From assembly GCA_036927565.1 (NCBI GenBank), contig JAYESD010000009.1, positions 28,115,601 to 28,179,600 of the forward strand: a stretch of DNA of 64,000 nt. The letters are read 5' to 3'. The notes beneath the pieces were generated by a model. That model was not told the DNA's origin. It did no database searches and saw only the letters and a program-made list of their open reading frames with translations. Below, piece by piece: positions 20,895 through 31,229 of the stretch. A program made the position numbers and the translations under genes. This DNA comes from Tuctoria greenei. Lineage: Eukaryota > Streptophyta > Magnoliopsida > Poales > Poaceae. How positions within the stretch are numbered: position 1 is the stretch's first letter; each line of letters opens with the position of its first letter.

Positions 20895-21080
20895 AATTTC
20901 AGCTGCTGTTTGAATGTCTCGAAGGCTCTTCTCTGTCTTGAAAGAATTATCCCATAAGACAAGTGCCCTTTCACTGGTTTCATATTTCATCAATGGCCAT
21001 AAATTTTTGGAACCCTTCCATAAGTTGGTCGCTGATAAGATTGGAGATTTTGAACTGCAGTTTTGAATGCGCTGGTCCAT
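20895..21080 (-). pseudogene. Unrecognised coding-like fragment in element E
   Basis: Minus-strand open stretch reading MDQRIQNCSSKSPILSATN and SERALVLWDNSFKTEKSL. It looks like a piece of a host coding sequence, but I do not recognise the family. It lies between the synaptotagmin fragment and the peptidase-like fragment, on the same strand. Confidence 0.4.
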
Positions 21081-21117
21081 TGATCTACCAATAAACTAAC
21101 CACTAATCCAATTGAAC

Positions 21118-21357
21118 TTAACCAGTCTTTTGCGTCTTGGCTTCATGAATCAGAAGTTTCAGACCAGAATCAACATGTGGCTTCTTCATGAGTGAAACAG
21201 GTATTTCAGCAAAACAAAGAAAGCCTGGAACCGGTGGCTTCAGTGTTATGCGCAGTACAGCAAATATTTGTTAATCAATTGCAGTTGCCTTTAGCCCATA
21301 TGCTTTTATCACAGCAGTTACAATAGGAGTACCAGCCCACTCAATCGATGGTTCCAT
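21118..21357 (-). pseudogene. Captured plant synaptotagmin (SMP-domain) fragment
   Basis: Minus-strand frame starting MEPSIEWAGTPIVTAVIKAYG and, after one stop, ITLKPPVPGFLCFAEI and MKKPHVDSGLKLL. This is the SMP lipid-binding domain region of plant synaptotagmin/E-Syt proteins (pattern EPSIKWAGNP...RITLKPLVP.FPCFA....MEKPHVDFGLKLL). The in-frame TAA falls where the family has a Leu. After GLKLL the similarity stops and an unrelated tail leads to a stop at 21118. No intron is visible inside the fragment. It directly follows the S24 fragment. Confidence 0.8.
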
Positions 21358-21401
21358 ACTTCCATTATGGGTCCTGCTTCTTCAGTCGTACAGACCTTCA
21401 T

Positions 21402-21602
21402 ACCACATCCAAAGTGTGTCCATAACTTGAATACGTAGATGCAGTTGGAATCCTTTACCTTGTACATCTTGGCTAGGCGCTCCTTGAGCTCAACCTTGGA
21501 GACGATGGCTTGGCCAGGCTCTACGTCCTCGAGGACGAACTGCTTGCAATGGCCGTGGATGACAATGTTGTAGGAGACCATGTTGGAGCACTTAAAAAAC
21601 AC
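21402..21602 (-). pseudogene. Captured 40S ribosomal protein S24 fragment
   Basis: Minus-strand open stretch with KQFVLEDVEPGQAIVSKVEL, KERLAKMYKVKDSN and CIYVFKLWTHFGCG, matching the core of eukaryotic ribosomal protein S24e (KQFV..VLHPG.A.VSK.ELKEKLA.MY.VKD.N.I.VFKF.THFGGGK). The C-terminal third of S24 is missing, and the frame runs into the synaptotagmin segment within about 50 bases. Its position inside an LTR element and the lack of introns indicate transduction or capture, not a working ribosomal gene. Confidence 0.8.
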
Positions 21603-22809
21603 AAGGATTCATGCTGCTCGGCCATGTGGTAGCCATCCCCGACCCCAATGCCTAAGCTTGGTGGCGCTGGATTTGATGGCCGGGAAGGGTGATCACTGGA
21701 CGGGAGGAAGCTCGGACGGAAAGCCACACAACAGCGCTTGTTCCTGCGCAGAGAACGCAACTCCACCACCGGTCCGCGCGGCTACAGTCTTCTTGTCGCG
21801 GCGGCGACCAAATCTGGAGACAGGGGAGGTTGAGCGGGCCCGGTCGTCGCCGTAGAAGTAGGCCAGGCAGACGGTGATGCGGATCTGATTGGAGATGGTC
21901 GGAGCTGCGGACGTGGCAATGGTGGAACGCGGACGCCAGCAACGAAGCCGGCGTCCCCAAGAGCCTGCACCGCACTCCACGTCGAAGAGCTCGGATTCGT
22001 CTGATCAGACTCTCAGGACGCCGATGAAGGCGGAGCTGGTCGACGGAGCGTCGGTCACGGAGGGAGGGGCGTCCACAGACGCGACCACCTTTGGCGTTGT
22101 CAATTCCGCACGAGGGCGAGTTGAAGCGGGTCCCGACGTGGCGCCGTCGGATCTGGCGGTCGAAACGGATGGCACTCCGACGAGGCGGAAGTTGGCGGTC
22201 GAGGATCGGGCCTAGGGCGCAACCAACCGCGATGAGCGCCGCCCTGACTCTCGCGACGTCGTGGATGGCGGTCGGAGGCGCGGACGCGTCGGCGCGGATC
22301 TGCCCGGCGTCGGCGAGTCGAACACGCCGCGGCGGATCCCATCGGTGACGGACTTTGGACCCTGGGAGGCGGCGGAGGTGGATCCATTGCCGACGCAGGT
22401 GCGGTGCTTGTCTCGGGGAAGAAGGTCAGCGGATCCGGTGAAATCCTCTGTGTCGGAGGCATACCTGGTGGCGCGGCCGTCGGGGAGGACGGGAAGGACG
22501 AGCTCGCCGACAACCCCACCGTTGGGCGCGGTGCCGCCGCCGGATCTGGAGGATGGGAAGAACGCGTGCATGTCACTGGTGGCGTCGACGACCTCGGAGG
22601 TCGTGGCGGCAGACTAGAAGACCTCGTGGACGACAAATCTGTTGCTGGTGCTGCTCCTCCCGTGAGCCGATTTGGACTCTGTTCCGCCCGGATCTGAGCG
22701 AGGCACGCTGAAGACTGTTGAGTCGGGGATGGGGCCTTTGAATCCGGGGCGAGTGGTGTTTCGGCGTGGCAGCGAGGTTGGTGACCGGGAGATGTACGCG
22801 GTTGCTGTC
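21603..22809 (-). other. GC-rich interior of element E, unassigned
   Basis: Long overlapping open frames exist on both strands, as expected from high GC content. Translations are Pro/Arg/Ser-rich without a domain I recognise. It may be non-coding leader or degraded gag of E, or further captured DNA. It ends at the insertion point of D. Confidence 0.4.
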
Positions 22810-23026
22810 TGTCGGGTGACCCTGGGCCTGGGCTTGGGCGGCCTGGTGCGGCTGAGCCCACCAGGGGCGCGCGTGCCCAGGCGGGCCCACCTCCCTGGTG
22901 CGGTCAGATAAAATAGAGTCCAGAAAATTAGAAATTATGTTTATGTGTCTTATTCAGTTTAGAGATAGAATAAGAGTTGTAAGGGGTTGAGACTCTCCCA
23001 AAACCCCCCTATATAAACAGGGCTGC
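22810..23026 (+). repeat. 5' LTR of element D, first part
   Basis: Begins TGTCGGGTGACCC and includes CCCCTATATAAACAGG, a likely TATA box. Broken by the sirevirus at GCTGC. Confidence 0.92.
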
Positions 23027-24489
23027 TGAAAGCATCTAGGCCCCCACGAGGTACGGTTTCGGTGATTAATGACAACCGTTAATTACCACTAATGAGTTTG
23101 TGGATGCGAGGTTTCATGTACAATGAATCAAACGTCGATCAATCACTCATAAATGTCATCTACTGCTCATTGGATGCAAAAGGAGACCCCTCAACGAACT
23201 AACCTAAGGGGTTAATCGGAAACAAATGAGGAACTCGTACAACGACGCAACCTTATCAAAATTGGCAACACAAGAAGCTTCATATCCATCAGAAGAGCCA
23301 TACAAACAAGTGTTCAAGAGGTCACAAGTCCAAAATCCAAAAGATCAGTCCAACTCAACTCGAAGGAAACAAATTGTACACACCGGAGCATCCGGTGATC
23401 TGAAGAATGACTGCATCGGTCGATTTGGACTCAACAGAAGAAGAAGACCTCAGAATGAAGTACACACCGGATCATCCGATGTGTATCAAGTGAACATCGG
23501 ATGAATACAACAGTAAGCAAATTTTCTGAAGTGTTCTGAAGGACTGAACACCGGATCATCCGATGTTGAAGGCAGATGCACATCGGTCGATTACAACAGA
23601 AGCAAATTATCAGCTCAACCAGACTGAAGATCTATTCATCGGATCCTCCGATGATGAAGGAGGTGAAGCATCGGTCTAATAACGGTCATTTCTGACAGAA
23701 TGACGTCAGCTAATCTAATTAGACCGATGCTCATAAAAGGGGGTCATCGGATCATCCGATGTACACAGAAAAAGTAATCAGCCCACTTTTCCAACGGCTA
23801 ATTCGGTTGGGCTGAGTATTTAACCCCCTCCCACCAGTCATTTCGCAGAGGCTGGACAACAAGAGCACCACTACACATTCCCCAAGTGTCCAAGACTTAG
23901 AATACTCATTTTCACACTCTTGTAATCCTTTCACACCTCAAGATATAGGCTAGTTCCTCTTAGAGTTAAGCTTGTGTGCGTCCTCTCTGGGTGAGTGGAG
24001 ACTCTAGAGTAAGGAGAGCCGTGAGAAAGTGCATTCTTGGTGATTGCATTCACCTTGTATCAAGAGGAGAGTGAAGAGATCGCTCCGGAGCTTGCCGAGA
24101 CCATTGTGGAAGCCCGGAGGATCGAAGTTGTACAAGGCTTGAGCTCCACCTTGCCAAGGATGGCGAACGGAGGAAGTTAGTGGATTCCCTCGTCTCGGTG
24201 ACTTGGGAGTGGCGATACCCTTAGGTGGGTGCCACAACGTGGACGTAGGTGGATCCTAGTGATCTCACCGAACCACGGGAAAAATCGACGTGTCCCCGTG
24301 TCTTCGAGCGTTTGCATTCCTCCTCCCTACTCCTTTACGATTACGCAATTCTCAATTCCGCACTTAATTCTCTTAATTGCACTGTTGGCTTGCTTAGAGA
24401 ATTAGATTTCACTTAAGCTTTAAATTGACTTAAAATTTGAAGTAGCCCAATTCACCCCCCCCCCCCCTCTTGGGCATTCGATCCCTACA
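23027..24489 (+). repeat. 5' LTR of sirevirus 1
   Basis: 1463 bp. Contains an array of inverted repeats such as CATCGGATCATCCGATG (23745-23761), CACCGGAGCATCCGGTG (23381-23397) and TCATCGGATCCTCCGATGA (about 23637), then AACGGCTA and a TATA-like GAGTATTTAACCCC near 23813. Confidence 0.95.
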
Positions 24490-24503
24490 ATTGGTATCAG
24501 AGC
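24490..24503 (+). other. Primer binding site of sirevirus 1
   Basis: ATTGGTATCAGAGC directly after the LTR, complementary to initiator Met-tRNA. Confidence 0.92.
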
Positions 24504-24549
24504 AAGGTTGCTCATTGGATCATTCTAGCTTCACCGCTAGAGAGCAAAA

Positions 24550-26664
24550 ATGGCCAAGAATGGGGGTTCGGTTCCTACCTTCGAGGGCAAGAATTTTGCT
24601 TATTGGAAAGCACGCATGCGCGCTTACCTTGAAGCAATTTCTCCCGAAGTGTGGGAAGCGACCCATGCGGGGTTTGGCAACCATGAATATATTGGTGATC
24701 AACTAAAATGGGATGCTAAGGCTAGGAATGCTATTTATGAGTGCATTAGTCAAGATGTATTTGCTAGAATTGCTAGTAAGGAGAAAGCTTGTGAAATTTG
24801 GGCTTGCTTGATTGAGATCCATGAGGGTTCCTCTCGTGTCAAAGAGCTCAAATATCACTTGCTTAAATCCAAGTATGATGATTTTAAAATGCTTCCTCAT
24901 GAGAATGTTAATCAAATGTTTTCTCGCTTAAATGTACTCATTGAGGAAATTAATGCTCTTGACATTGCTTCTCTTGGCAAGGGACTCATCAACCGCAAGA
25001 TCCTCATGCTACTTCCCAAGCCCAAGTACAACATCATCAACTCAATGCTCCAAAAAGAGTCACTTGACAACATTGAGGTTTCGGAGCTCATTGGAGAGAT
25101 ACATGCTCATGAGATGAGTGTGCTTGGAATGATGGAGGAGTCATCATCATCAAAGACCATTGCTCTCAAGACCTCAACCAAGAAGACACATACCAAGAAG
25201 AAGAAAGTGGTTGAGCCTAGCTCAAGTGAGGAAGAACAAGCTACAAGTGAAGATGATGATGATGATGAGCTTGCATTGATGATGAGGAAGTTTTCACGTC
25301 TCAACTCAAAGATTGCCAAGAAGGGATACTCGTTTGATCCCAAGAAGAAAGCCTTCTTGCCAAGGAGAGATGAAAACAAGACGTGCTACAATTGTGGCGA
25401 CCAAGGCCACATATCATATGATTGTCCAAGACCGGACAAGAGGAAGGACAAGGGCAAGCATCGCAAGCTAGAAGAGAGTGATGATGATGAAGATGCAAAG
25501 CCCAAGCGCACCTTTGGAAAGAAGAAACTTGACAAAGGCAAGAAGACCAAGCTCTTTCCAAAGAAGAGAAGAGGACCTCAAAAGGTCTTCATGTGCGAAG
25601 CAAATGAGTGGGTCACCGATGAAGAAACAAGTGATGATAGTGAAGATGAGGAAGAAAACTTGGCAAGCCTCGCTATCGTCAACAAGGATGACTCACCCCT
25701 TCCTCCACCGCCTATGTGCCTCATGGCGAAAGGTAACACAAAGGTATGTGATGACTCAAGTGATGATGAACTTTCTCCCGATGAACTAGCATCTATGATT
25801 AATGAATATCATGCCATTATCAAAAGGGAAAAGGCTAAGGTTAAGGCACTTGAGCTAACTCGCGCTAAGCTAGAGGGTGCCAACCTCGATTTGCAAGACA
25901 AGTATGTCACCATACTTAATGAGCATGAAACGCTCAAGTCACATGTCAAGCAAATCGAGGAGGAGAAGGCTCAAATCAAGCTTGAGTTCCATGAGCTTGA
26001 TTTAGCTAACTCGGCACTATTGGCTAAGCATAACGAGTTAGTTCAAGAGCATGAGACACTTAGTCTTTCCTATGAAGCAATGGAACTAAAATTGAATAAC
26101 TTGAAGAAAGAAACTCTTGATGACAAAACACCCGCTAGTTCACATGCCACTAACAATTTGCATGAGTCTTTGCCATTGAAAGCTAATAGGGAGAAGGAGC
26201 TAATGGACGAGATCGAAAGTCTCCGCACTAGTGTGGCTAGACTTTCCAAGGGAGAGGACAAGCACAAGGAGATCCTCTTCCAACAAGCTAAAGGCTTCAA
26301 CAAGAGGGGACTTGGGACCTTCCCTACGCCCAACAAATGGAAGGTGCCCTCACCGGAGCTTAGGACAAGCTTCATCAAGGAAGTGGGATCCTATTGCCAA
26401 CATTGTGAGGTCACCGGACATCATACTAGGGAGTGCCCTCTTCCCACTCGTCCTTCTCCAAAATTACCTCCTAACTATTCATCTACTTTCAATGATTGTC
26501 ACTATCTATTGAGCAAAGTAGGTGGAAAGGTGAAGGCGAAATTCATTGGCAAAAACATCAAGGGCATGAAGGGGAAGCTCCCCAAGCAACTTTGGGTCCC
26601 AAAATCACTTGTATCACACATACAAGGACCTAAGTTGGCTTGGGTTCCTAAACTCAAAAACTAA
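24550..26664 (+). CDS. Sirevirus gag, 704 aa, two zinc knuckles
   Basis: Nucleocapsid/capsid polyprotein of a sirevirus. The N-terminal part has NFAYWKARMRAYLEAIS and VWEATHAGF (UBN2-type gag). A first CCHC knuckle CYNCGDQGHISYDC lies near residues 278-291, followed by Lys/Asp-rich low-complexity stretches. A long predicted coiled-coil region (about 415-520, EYHAIIKREKAKVKALEL onward) comes next, then a second knuckle CQHCEVTGHHTREC near residue 615. The extended C-terminus is typical of sirevirus gag. The start follows the primer site by about 45 bases. It ends in TAA 14 bases before pol, which is in another frame. Confidence 0.95.
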   Translation: MAKNGGSVPTFEGKNFAYWKARMRAYLEAISPEVWEATHAGFGNHEYIGDQLKWDAKARNAIYECISQDVFARIASKEKACEIWACLIEIHEGSSRVKELKYHLLKSKYDDFKMLPHENVNQMFSRLNVLIEEINALDIASLGKGLINRKILMLLPKPKYNIINSMLQKESLDNIEVSELIGEIHAHEMSVLGMMEESSSSKTIALKTSTKKTHTKKKKVVEPSSSEEEQATSEDDDDDELALMMRKFSRLNSKIAKKGYSFDPKKKAFLPRRDENKTCYNCGDQGHISYDCPRPDKRKDKGKHRKLEESDDDEDAKPKRTFGKKKLDKGKKTKLFPKKRRGPQKVFMCEANEWVTDEETSDDSEDEEENLASLAIVNKDDSPLPPPPMCLMAKGNTKVCDDSSDDELSPDELASMINEYHAIIKREKAKVKALELTRAKLEGANLDLQDKYVTILNEHETLKSHVKQIEEEKAQIKLEFHELDLANSALLAKHNELVQEHETLSLSYEAMELKLNNLKKETLDDKTPASSHATNNLHESLPLKANREKELMDEIESLRTSVARLSKGEDKHKEILFQQAKGFNKRGLGTFPTPNKWKVPSPELRTSFIKEVGSYCQHCEVTGHHTRECPLPTRPSPKLPPNYSSTFNDCHYLLSKVGGKVKAKFIGKNIKGMKGKLPKQLWVPKSLVSHIQGPKLAWVPKLKN

Positions 26665-26678
26665 CTTCATGTGTGTAG

Positions 26679-29600
26679 GTGAACTACAAAGCCGGAGGAA
26701 AACATTGGGTACTCGATAGTGGGTGCACTCAACACATGACCGGCAATGATGGTATGTTCACCTCCATAGAAGACCCCGGCAATCATGAACAAGTCACCTT
26801 TGGTGATAACTCAAAGGGGAAGGTAATTGGTTTAGGTAAAATTGCAATTTCTAATGACTTGTCCATTTCGAATGTGCTTTACGTTAAGTCTCTTAGCTTT
26901 AATTTGCTCTCTATTGCTCAACTTTGTGATCTTGGACTAACGTGCACATTTGACAAAGATGGTGTTGTGGTGTCTAGTGTAGCTAGCAAAGAGCTAATAT
27001 TCAAGGGCTTTAGGCATGGTCATCTATATTTGGTGGACTTCTCCAACAAGAGCGCAAGCCTAACCACTTGTCTTTTCACCAAGACAAGTTTGGGGTGGCT
27101 ATGGCATCGGAGGATTGCTCACATAGGAATGAGCAAGCTCAAGAAGTCCTTCAAGCTAGGGATGGTGACCGGCGTAAAGGACGTGACGTTTGAAAAGAAC
27201 AAGCTATGTAGCGCATGTCAAGCCGGGAAGCAAGTGGCTTCGCACCATCCGATGAAGACAATGGTGTCTACCTCCAAGCCGCTTGAACTACTTCACATGG
27301 ACCTCTTCGGACCGTCCACCTACCAAAGCCTTGGCAGTAATCTCTATTGTCTCGTTATTGTTGATGATTACTCTCGCTATGCTTGGACTTTGTTTTTAGG
27401 TGACAAGGGTGAAACCCCGGAAGTCTTCAAGACCTTTGCAAAACGAGCTCAACGGGAATTCCAACTTCCCATCATCAAGGTCCGGAGTGACAACGGCACC
27501 GAGTTCAAGAACTACAATATTGGGGAGTGGTGTGACCGTGAAGGAGTCAAGCACGAATTTTCGGCTACATACACCCCTCAACAAAACGGTGTTGTTGAGA
27601 GAAAGAACAAGACACTAATCACCCTCGCGAGAGCCATGCTTGATGATTATGGGACGTCGGAGAAGTTTTGGGCGGAAGCGATCAACACGGCATGCCATGC
27701 CGCCAATAGAGTCTATCTTCATCGACTTCTCCAAAAGACTCCCTACGAGCTCCTCATTGGGAGAAAGCCCAACATCTCCTACTTCCGGGTCTTCGGATGC
27801 AAGTGCTACATCTACCGCAAGAAAAGACTTGGTAAGTTTGAAAGAAGGTGCGATGTTGGTATTTTCCTTGGTTATGCGTCAAACTCAAAGGCATATCGAG
27901 TATTCAACCAAACCTCCGGGTTAGTTGAAGAAAGTTGTGACGTTGAGTTTGATGAGACTAATGGCTCCCAAGAGGAGAGTTTTGGTCATGATGATATAGA
28001 TGATGAGCCTCTACGAGAAGCTATGAAGAACATGACCATAGGAGACATCAAGCCCGAAGTTGAGGAGAGCCATGATCAAGGGGGAGCTTCAAGTCCGAAC
28101 ATCAACACCTCCATGGCGCCTCAAGTGGATGAAGAAGAAGACAAAGATGATCCATTGCCTATGCAAGACCAACAAGCCACACAACACCAAGAAGAAGATG
28201 AAGTCCAAGATGAAGTCCAATCACAAGACGAGCAAGATGCTTCACCACCACCAAGTGACTCACAACCGTTGATGAGACATGGGCGCATCTCCAAGGCACA
28301 TCCAATGGATCAAATCATTGGAAGTCCTTCACGGGGAGTAAGTACTCGTTCACGTCATGTTGCATCTTTTTGTGAGCACTACTCTTTTGTGTCGTGTGTA
28401 GAACCCAAAAGCATTGAGGAAGCTCTCCAAGACTCCAATTGGGTGATGGCTATGCAAGAGGAACTCAACAACTTCACCCGCAATGAAGTTTGGGTGTTGG
28501 AGGAGCGACCCAAGGACAAGAATGTGATTGGAACGAAGTGGGTCTACCGCAACAAGCAAGATGAGAATGGCGTGGTGGTCCGCAACAAAGCTAGGCTTGT
28601 GGCGAAGGGATTCGCTCAAGTTGAAGGTTTGGATTTTGGGGAGACATTCGCCCCGGTAGCACGGTTAGAAGCTATCCGCATACTCCTTGCTTTTGCTTCT
28701 CATCATAATATCATGCTTTATCAAATGGATGTTAAGAGTGCATTTCTCAATGGCTATATTAATGAACTTGTGTTTGTTGAGCAACCTCCCGGGTTTGAGG
28801 ACCCAAGAAACCCTAACCATGTCTATAGGCTAAACAAAGCACTCTATGGACTCAAGCAAGCTCCAAGGGCATGGTACGAGCGCTTAAGGGACTTCCTCGT
28901 AATGCAAGGTTTCAAGATTGGGAGGGTGGACACTACACTCTTCACCAAGGACATCGACGGAGACTTATTTCTTTGTCAAATTTATGTCGATGATATTATT
29001 TTTGGCTCAACTAACAAAGCTCTTAGCCATGAGTTTGGCAAAATAATGTCTAGGGAATTCGAGATGTCAATGATTGGAGAGCTCAACTTCTTCCTAGGAT
29101 TTCAAATCAAGCAACTTCAAGAGGGGACCTTCATCCATCAAGAGAAGTACACTAAGGACCTCTTGAAGAAATTTGAGATGGGAGATTGTAGCTCAAGAAG
29201 CACTCCAATGGCGATAAATTGTCATCTCGACGCGGACATGGACGGTAAATCTATTGATCAATCTCATTACCGTTCCATGATTGGTTCATTGCTATATCTT
29301 ACCGCATCTAGGCCCGATATTATGTTTAGTGTGTGCTTGTGTGCTCGCTTTCAAGCGGCACCTAAAGAATCGCACAAGAAGGCGGTCTTTAGGATACTTC
29401 GGTATCTCAAGCATACCCCAAGTGTAGGTTTGTGGTACCCCAAGAACGCTAGTTTTCATCTCTTAGGTTACTCGGATTCGGACTTTGCCGGATGCCGTGT
29501 AGACCGCAAGAGTACCTCCGGGGGTTGCCACTTACTTGGGCGTTCCCTAGTGTCTTGGTCGAGCAAGAAGCAAAATTCCGTGGCTTTGTCCACCGCGGAG

Positions 29601-29936
29601 GCGGAGTATATAGCGGCCGGTGCATGTTGTGCCCAAATCCTATATATGAAGCAAACCCTCTTGGACTTTGGAATTAAGTTTGGTTGTGTGCCCCTCCTTT
29701 GTGACAATGAAAGTGCGGTTAAGATAGCTAGAAACCCCGTTCAACACTCCCGCACTAAGCACATTGATATTCGCCATCACTTCTTGCGGGACCATGAGGC
29801 TAAGGGAGAAATCTCTTTGCAAGGTGTTAGGTCCGAAGAACAATTGGCGGATATCTTCACCAAACCACTTGATGAGAAAACTTTTTCTAGGCTTAGAAGT
29901 GAGTTAAATGTGCTAGATGCATCTAACGTCATGTAA
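26679..29936 (+). CDS. Sirevirus pol: protease, integrase, RT, RNase H (about 1085 aa)
   Basis: Copia-order polyprotein. Protease HWVLDSGCTQHMTG at the start. Integrase zinc region HRRIAHIGMSKL...CSACQAGKQ, core with HMDLFGP, RSDNGTEFKN and TPQQNGVVERKN. Reverse transcriptase with QMDVKSAFLNGYI, LYGLKQAPRAWY and YVDDIIFGS. RNase H with SDSDFAGCRVDRKSTSGG, STAEAEYIAAGAC and CDNESAVKIARNP. All catalytic motifs look intact. The frame opens right after a TAG at 26676-26678 with GTG AAC. There is no ATG at the start, so pol needs frameshifting, re-initiation or splicing. The sequence CTAACTTCATGTGTGTAG just before it resembles a 3' splice site. Confidence 0.95.
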   Translation: MNYKAGGKHWVLDSGCTQHMTGNDGMFTSIEDPGNHEQVTFGDNSKGKVIGLGKIAISNDLSISNVLYVKSLSFNLLSIAQLCDLGLTCTFDKDGVVVSSVASKELIFKGFRHGHLYLVDFSNKSASLTTCLFTKTSLGWLWHRRIAHIGMSKLKKSFKLGMVTGVKDVTFEKNKLCSACQAGKQVASHHPMKTMVSTSKPLELLHMDLFGPSTYQSLGSNLYCLVIVDDYSRYAWTLFLGDKGETPEVFKTFAKRAQREFQLPIIKVRSDNGTEFKNYNIGEWCDREGVKHEFSATYTPQQNGVVERKNKTLITLARAMLDDYGTSEKFWAEAINTACHAANRVYLHRLLQKTPYELLIGRKPNISYFRVFGCKCYIYRKKRLGKFERRCDVGIFLGYASNSKAYRVFNQTSGLVEESCDVEFDETNGSQEESFGHDDIDDEPLREAMKNMTIGDIKPEVEESHDQGGASSPNINTSMAPQVDEEEDKDDPLPMQDQQATQHQEEDEVQDEVQSQDEQDASPPPSDSQPLMRHGRISKAHPMDQIIGSPSRGVSTRSRHVASFCEHYSFVSCVEPKSIEEALQDSNWVMAMQEELNNFTRNEVWVLEERPKDKNVIGTKWVYRNKQDENGVVVRNKARLVAKGFAQVEGLDFGETFAPVARLEAIRILLAFASHHNIMLYQMDVKSAFLNGYINELVFVEQPPGFEDPRNPNHVYRLNKALYGLKQAPRAWYERLRDFLVMQGFKIGRVDTTLFTKDIDGDLFLCQIYVDDIIFGSTNKALSHEFGKIMSREFEMSMIGELNFFLGFQIKQLQEGTFIHQEKYTKDLLKKFEMGDCSSRSTPMAINCHLDADMDGKSIDQSHYRSMIGSLLYLTASRPDIMFSVCLCARFQAAPKESHKKAVFRILRYLKHTPSVGLWYPKNASFHLLGYSDSDFAGCRVDRKSTSGGCHLLGRSLVSWSSKKQNSVALSTAEAEYIAAGACCAQILYMKQTLLDFGIKFGCVPLLCDNESAVKIARNPVQHSRTKHIDIRHHFLRDHEAKGEISLQGVRSEEQLADIFTKPLDEKTFSRLRSELNVLDASNVM

Positions 29937-30466
29937 ATTGCCATGTTCATGTAAGGTTGCATGTCATATAGGTCTTGCCTAACTCCCAAAGGATAGGGGC
30001 GAGCTAGAAATAGTTTTCCCTGAGTAAGCCTTTGGCAGGCTTAAACTTGGCAAGATAGATTTATTTTATGCCTTGCATGATTCCTGTCATATAAATTTGC
30101 ATTATCTTGTTTGACATTGCATACGGTAGATTGTCACAAAGGGGAACCCACATCATGAGAAGGAGACTTGTTTGAAATGCAATATCTCAACTCATATGAT
30201 GTGGAAAGAGCAAAATTCTAAAGGAACATGCTTTAATGAGATAGAAGTTTCCATACTCTACCTCACAAAACATGGGCCTTACATTTTATTTGGATATTTT
30301 TCCTCCACTTTTCTTGGTGTTCCGTTTGTGTTAAGGTCTAGCCAAGCTATTGGCATATTAGCTTCTTGAGGGGTAAGGAGTTGCCCAAAAAGTCCTAAGA
30401 CATGTGTTTCTCCTCAAATTGTTTGTTCGGTCGAAGGACATATATGGGATGTTTTCGTTCTGTTGT
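29937..30466 (+). other. Sirevirus pol to ORF3 spacer, first part
   Basis: AT-rich non-coding sequence after the pol stop. I see no gene in it. Confidence 0.6.
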
Positions 30467-30860
30467 CATCGGATTATCCGATGCCACTGTCAATCTCTCA
30501 TCGGTCAAATAGGTGTTCAATCCTCAAAACCCAACTCTGTCAGAACCTCAAATGATCCGACGCGTTCATCCTGGAAAACATCGGTCCATCCGATGTTCAC
30601 TCTTCTGGAGCTGTGATCCATTCAACCGATGTCTACCTCCCTCTAACGTCGGATCATCCGGTGTCAATATCACTCGGTTGAACACCCTTACTGTGCTATT
30701 CGACCGATGTTCAAAACCCTAATCATCGGTTCATCCGATGTCAACAGCAATTCTTGAATATCCTTACTGTTGCAATTGACCGATGTTCACTGCATCTATC
30801 ATCGGTCCATCCGGTGTTTGAAAAACGGCTAGGGTTTGGGCCCCACTATTTAAACCCGCG
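30467..30860 (+). promoter_or_regulatory. Palindrome array and TATA-like box upstream of ORF3
   Basis: Contains CATCGGATTATCCGATG (30467-30483), CATCGGTCCATCCGATG (30579-30595), CGTCGGATCATCCGGTG (30647-30663), CATCGGTTCATCCGATG (30724-30740), CATCGGTCCATCCGGTG (30800-30816) and several half sites. Then come AACGGCTAG and CCACTATTTAAACCC. This order (array, AACGGCTA, TATTTAA, CCC) is the same as in the LTR. Promoter function is inferred, not shown. Confidence 0.6.
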
Positions 30861-31229
30861 CGCCGGCCCAACCCTTTCTCTCCCCGACACCCCGTGCTCC
30901 CGCCGCCGCCGACCACCGCCTCTCCACGCGCCGCCGCCTCTCCCTCGCCTGCAGCGCCGCCGCCGGCCGCCGCCGCCGTCCCCTGCTCGCGCCACCGCCG
31001 CCGGCCACCTCCGCGCCGCCGCCGCCCGTGCCCGCGCACCGCACCACCTTCGCAGCGCCGCCGCCGCACGCCCGCGCCGCCTCCTCCACCCTCGCGCCCA
31101 AACATCACCGCCGCCACTCACCACCGCGCTCAAGCCTCGCCGCCGCCCTTTTCCACCACCAACGTGCGCCATCTCCGGCCATCTCCTCCCCGCTAGGGTT
31201 TCTCGGCCCGGTTGATCATCGTCGCTAAG

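Noticed and set aside
22100..22861. 253-codon minus-strand ORF in element E
   Set aside because: Composition-driven. It runs across the junction with element D (22810), so it cannot be an ancestral gene.
23381..23761. Regularly repeated palindromes resembling a CRISPR array
   Set aside because: Repeats are degenerate with no uniform spacers, lie in a plant retrotransposon LTR and have no cas genes nearby.
24490..24503. tRNA-like matches at primer binding sites (also 7252, 16190, 36473, 43491)
   Set aside because: Only 12-14 bases complementary to a tRNA 3' end beside LTRs. These are primer sites, not tRNA genes.
30754..31215. GC-rich ORFs on both strands upstream of the sirevirus third ORF
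   Set aside because: Low-complexity Pro/Arg/Ala translations in all frames. The region is better read as the leader of ORF3.
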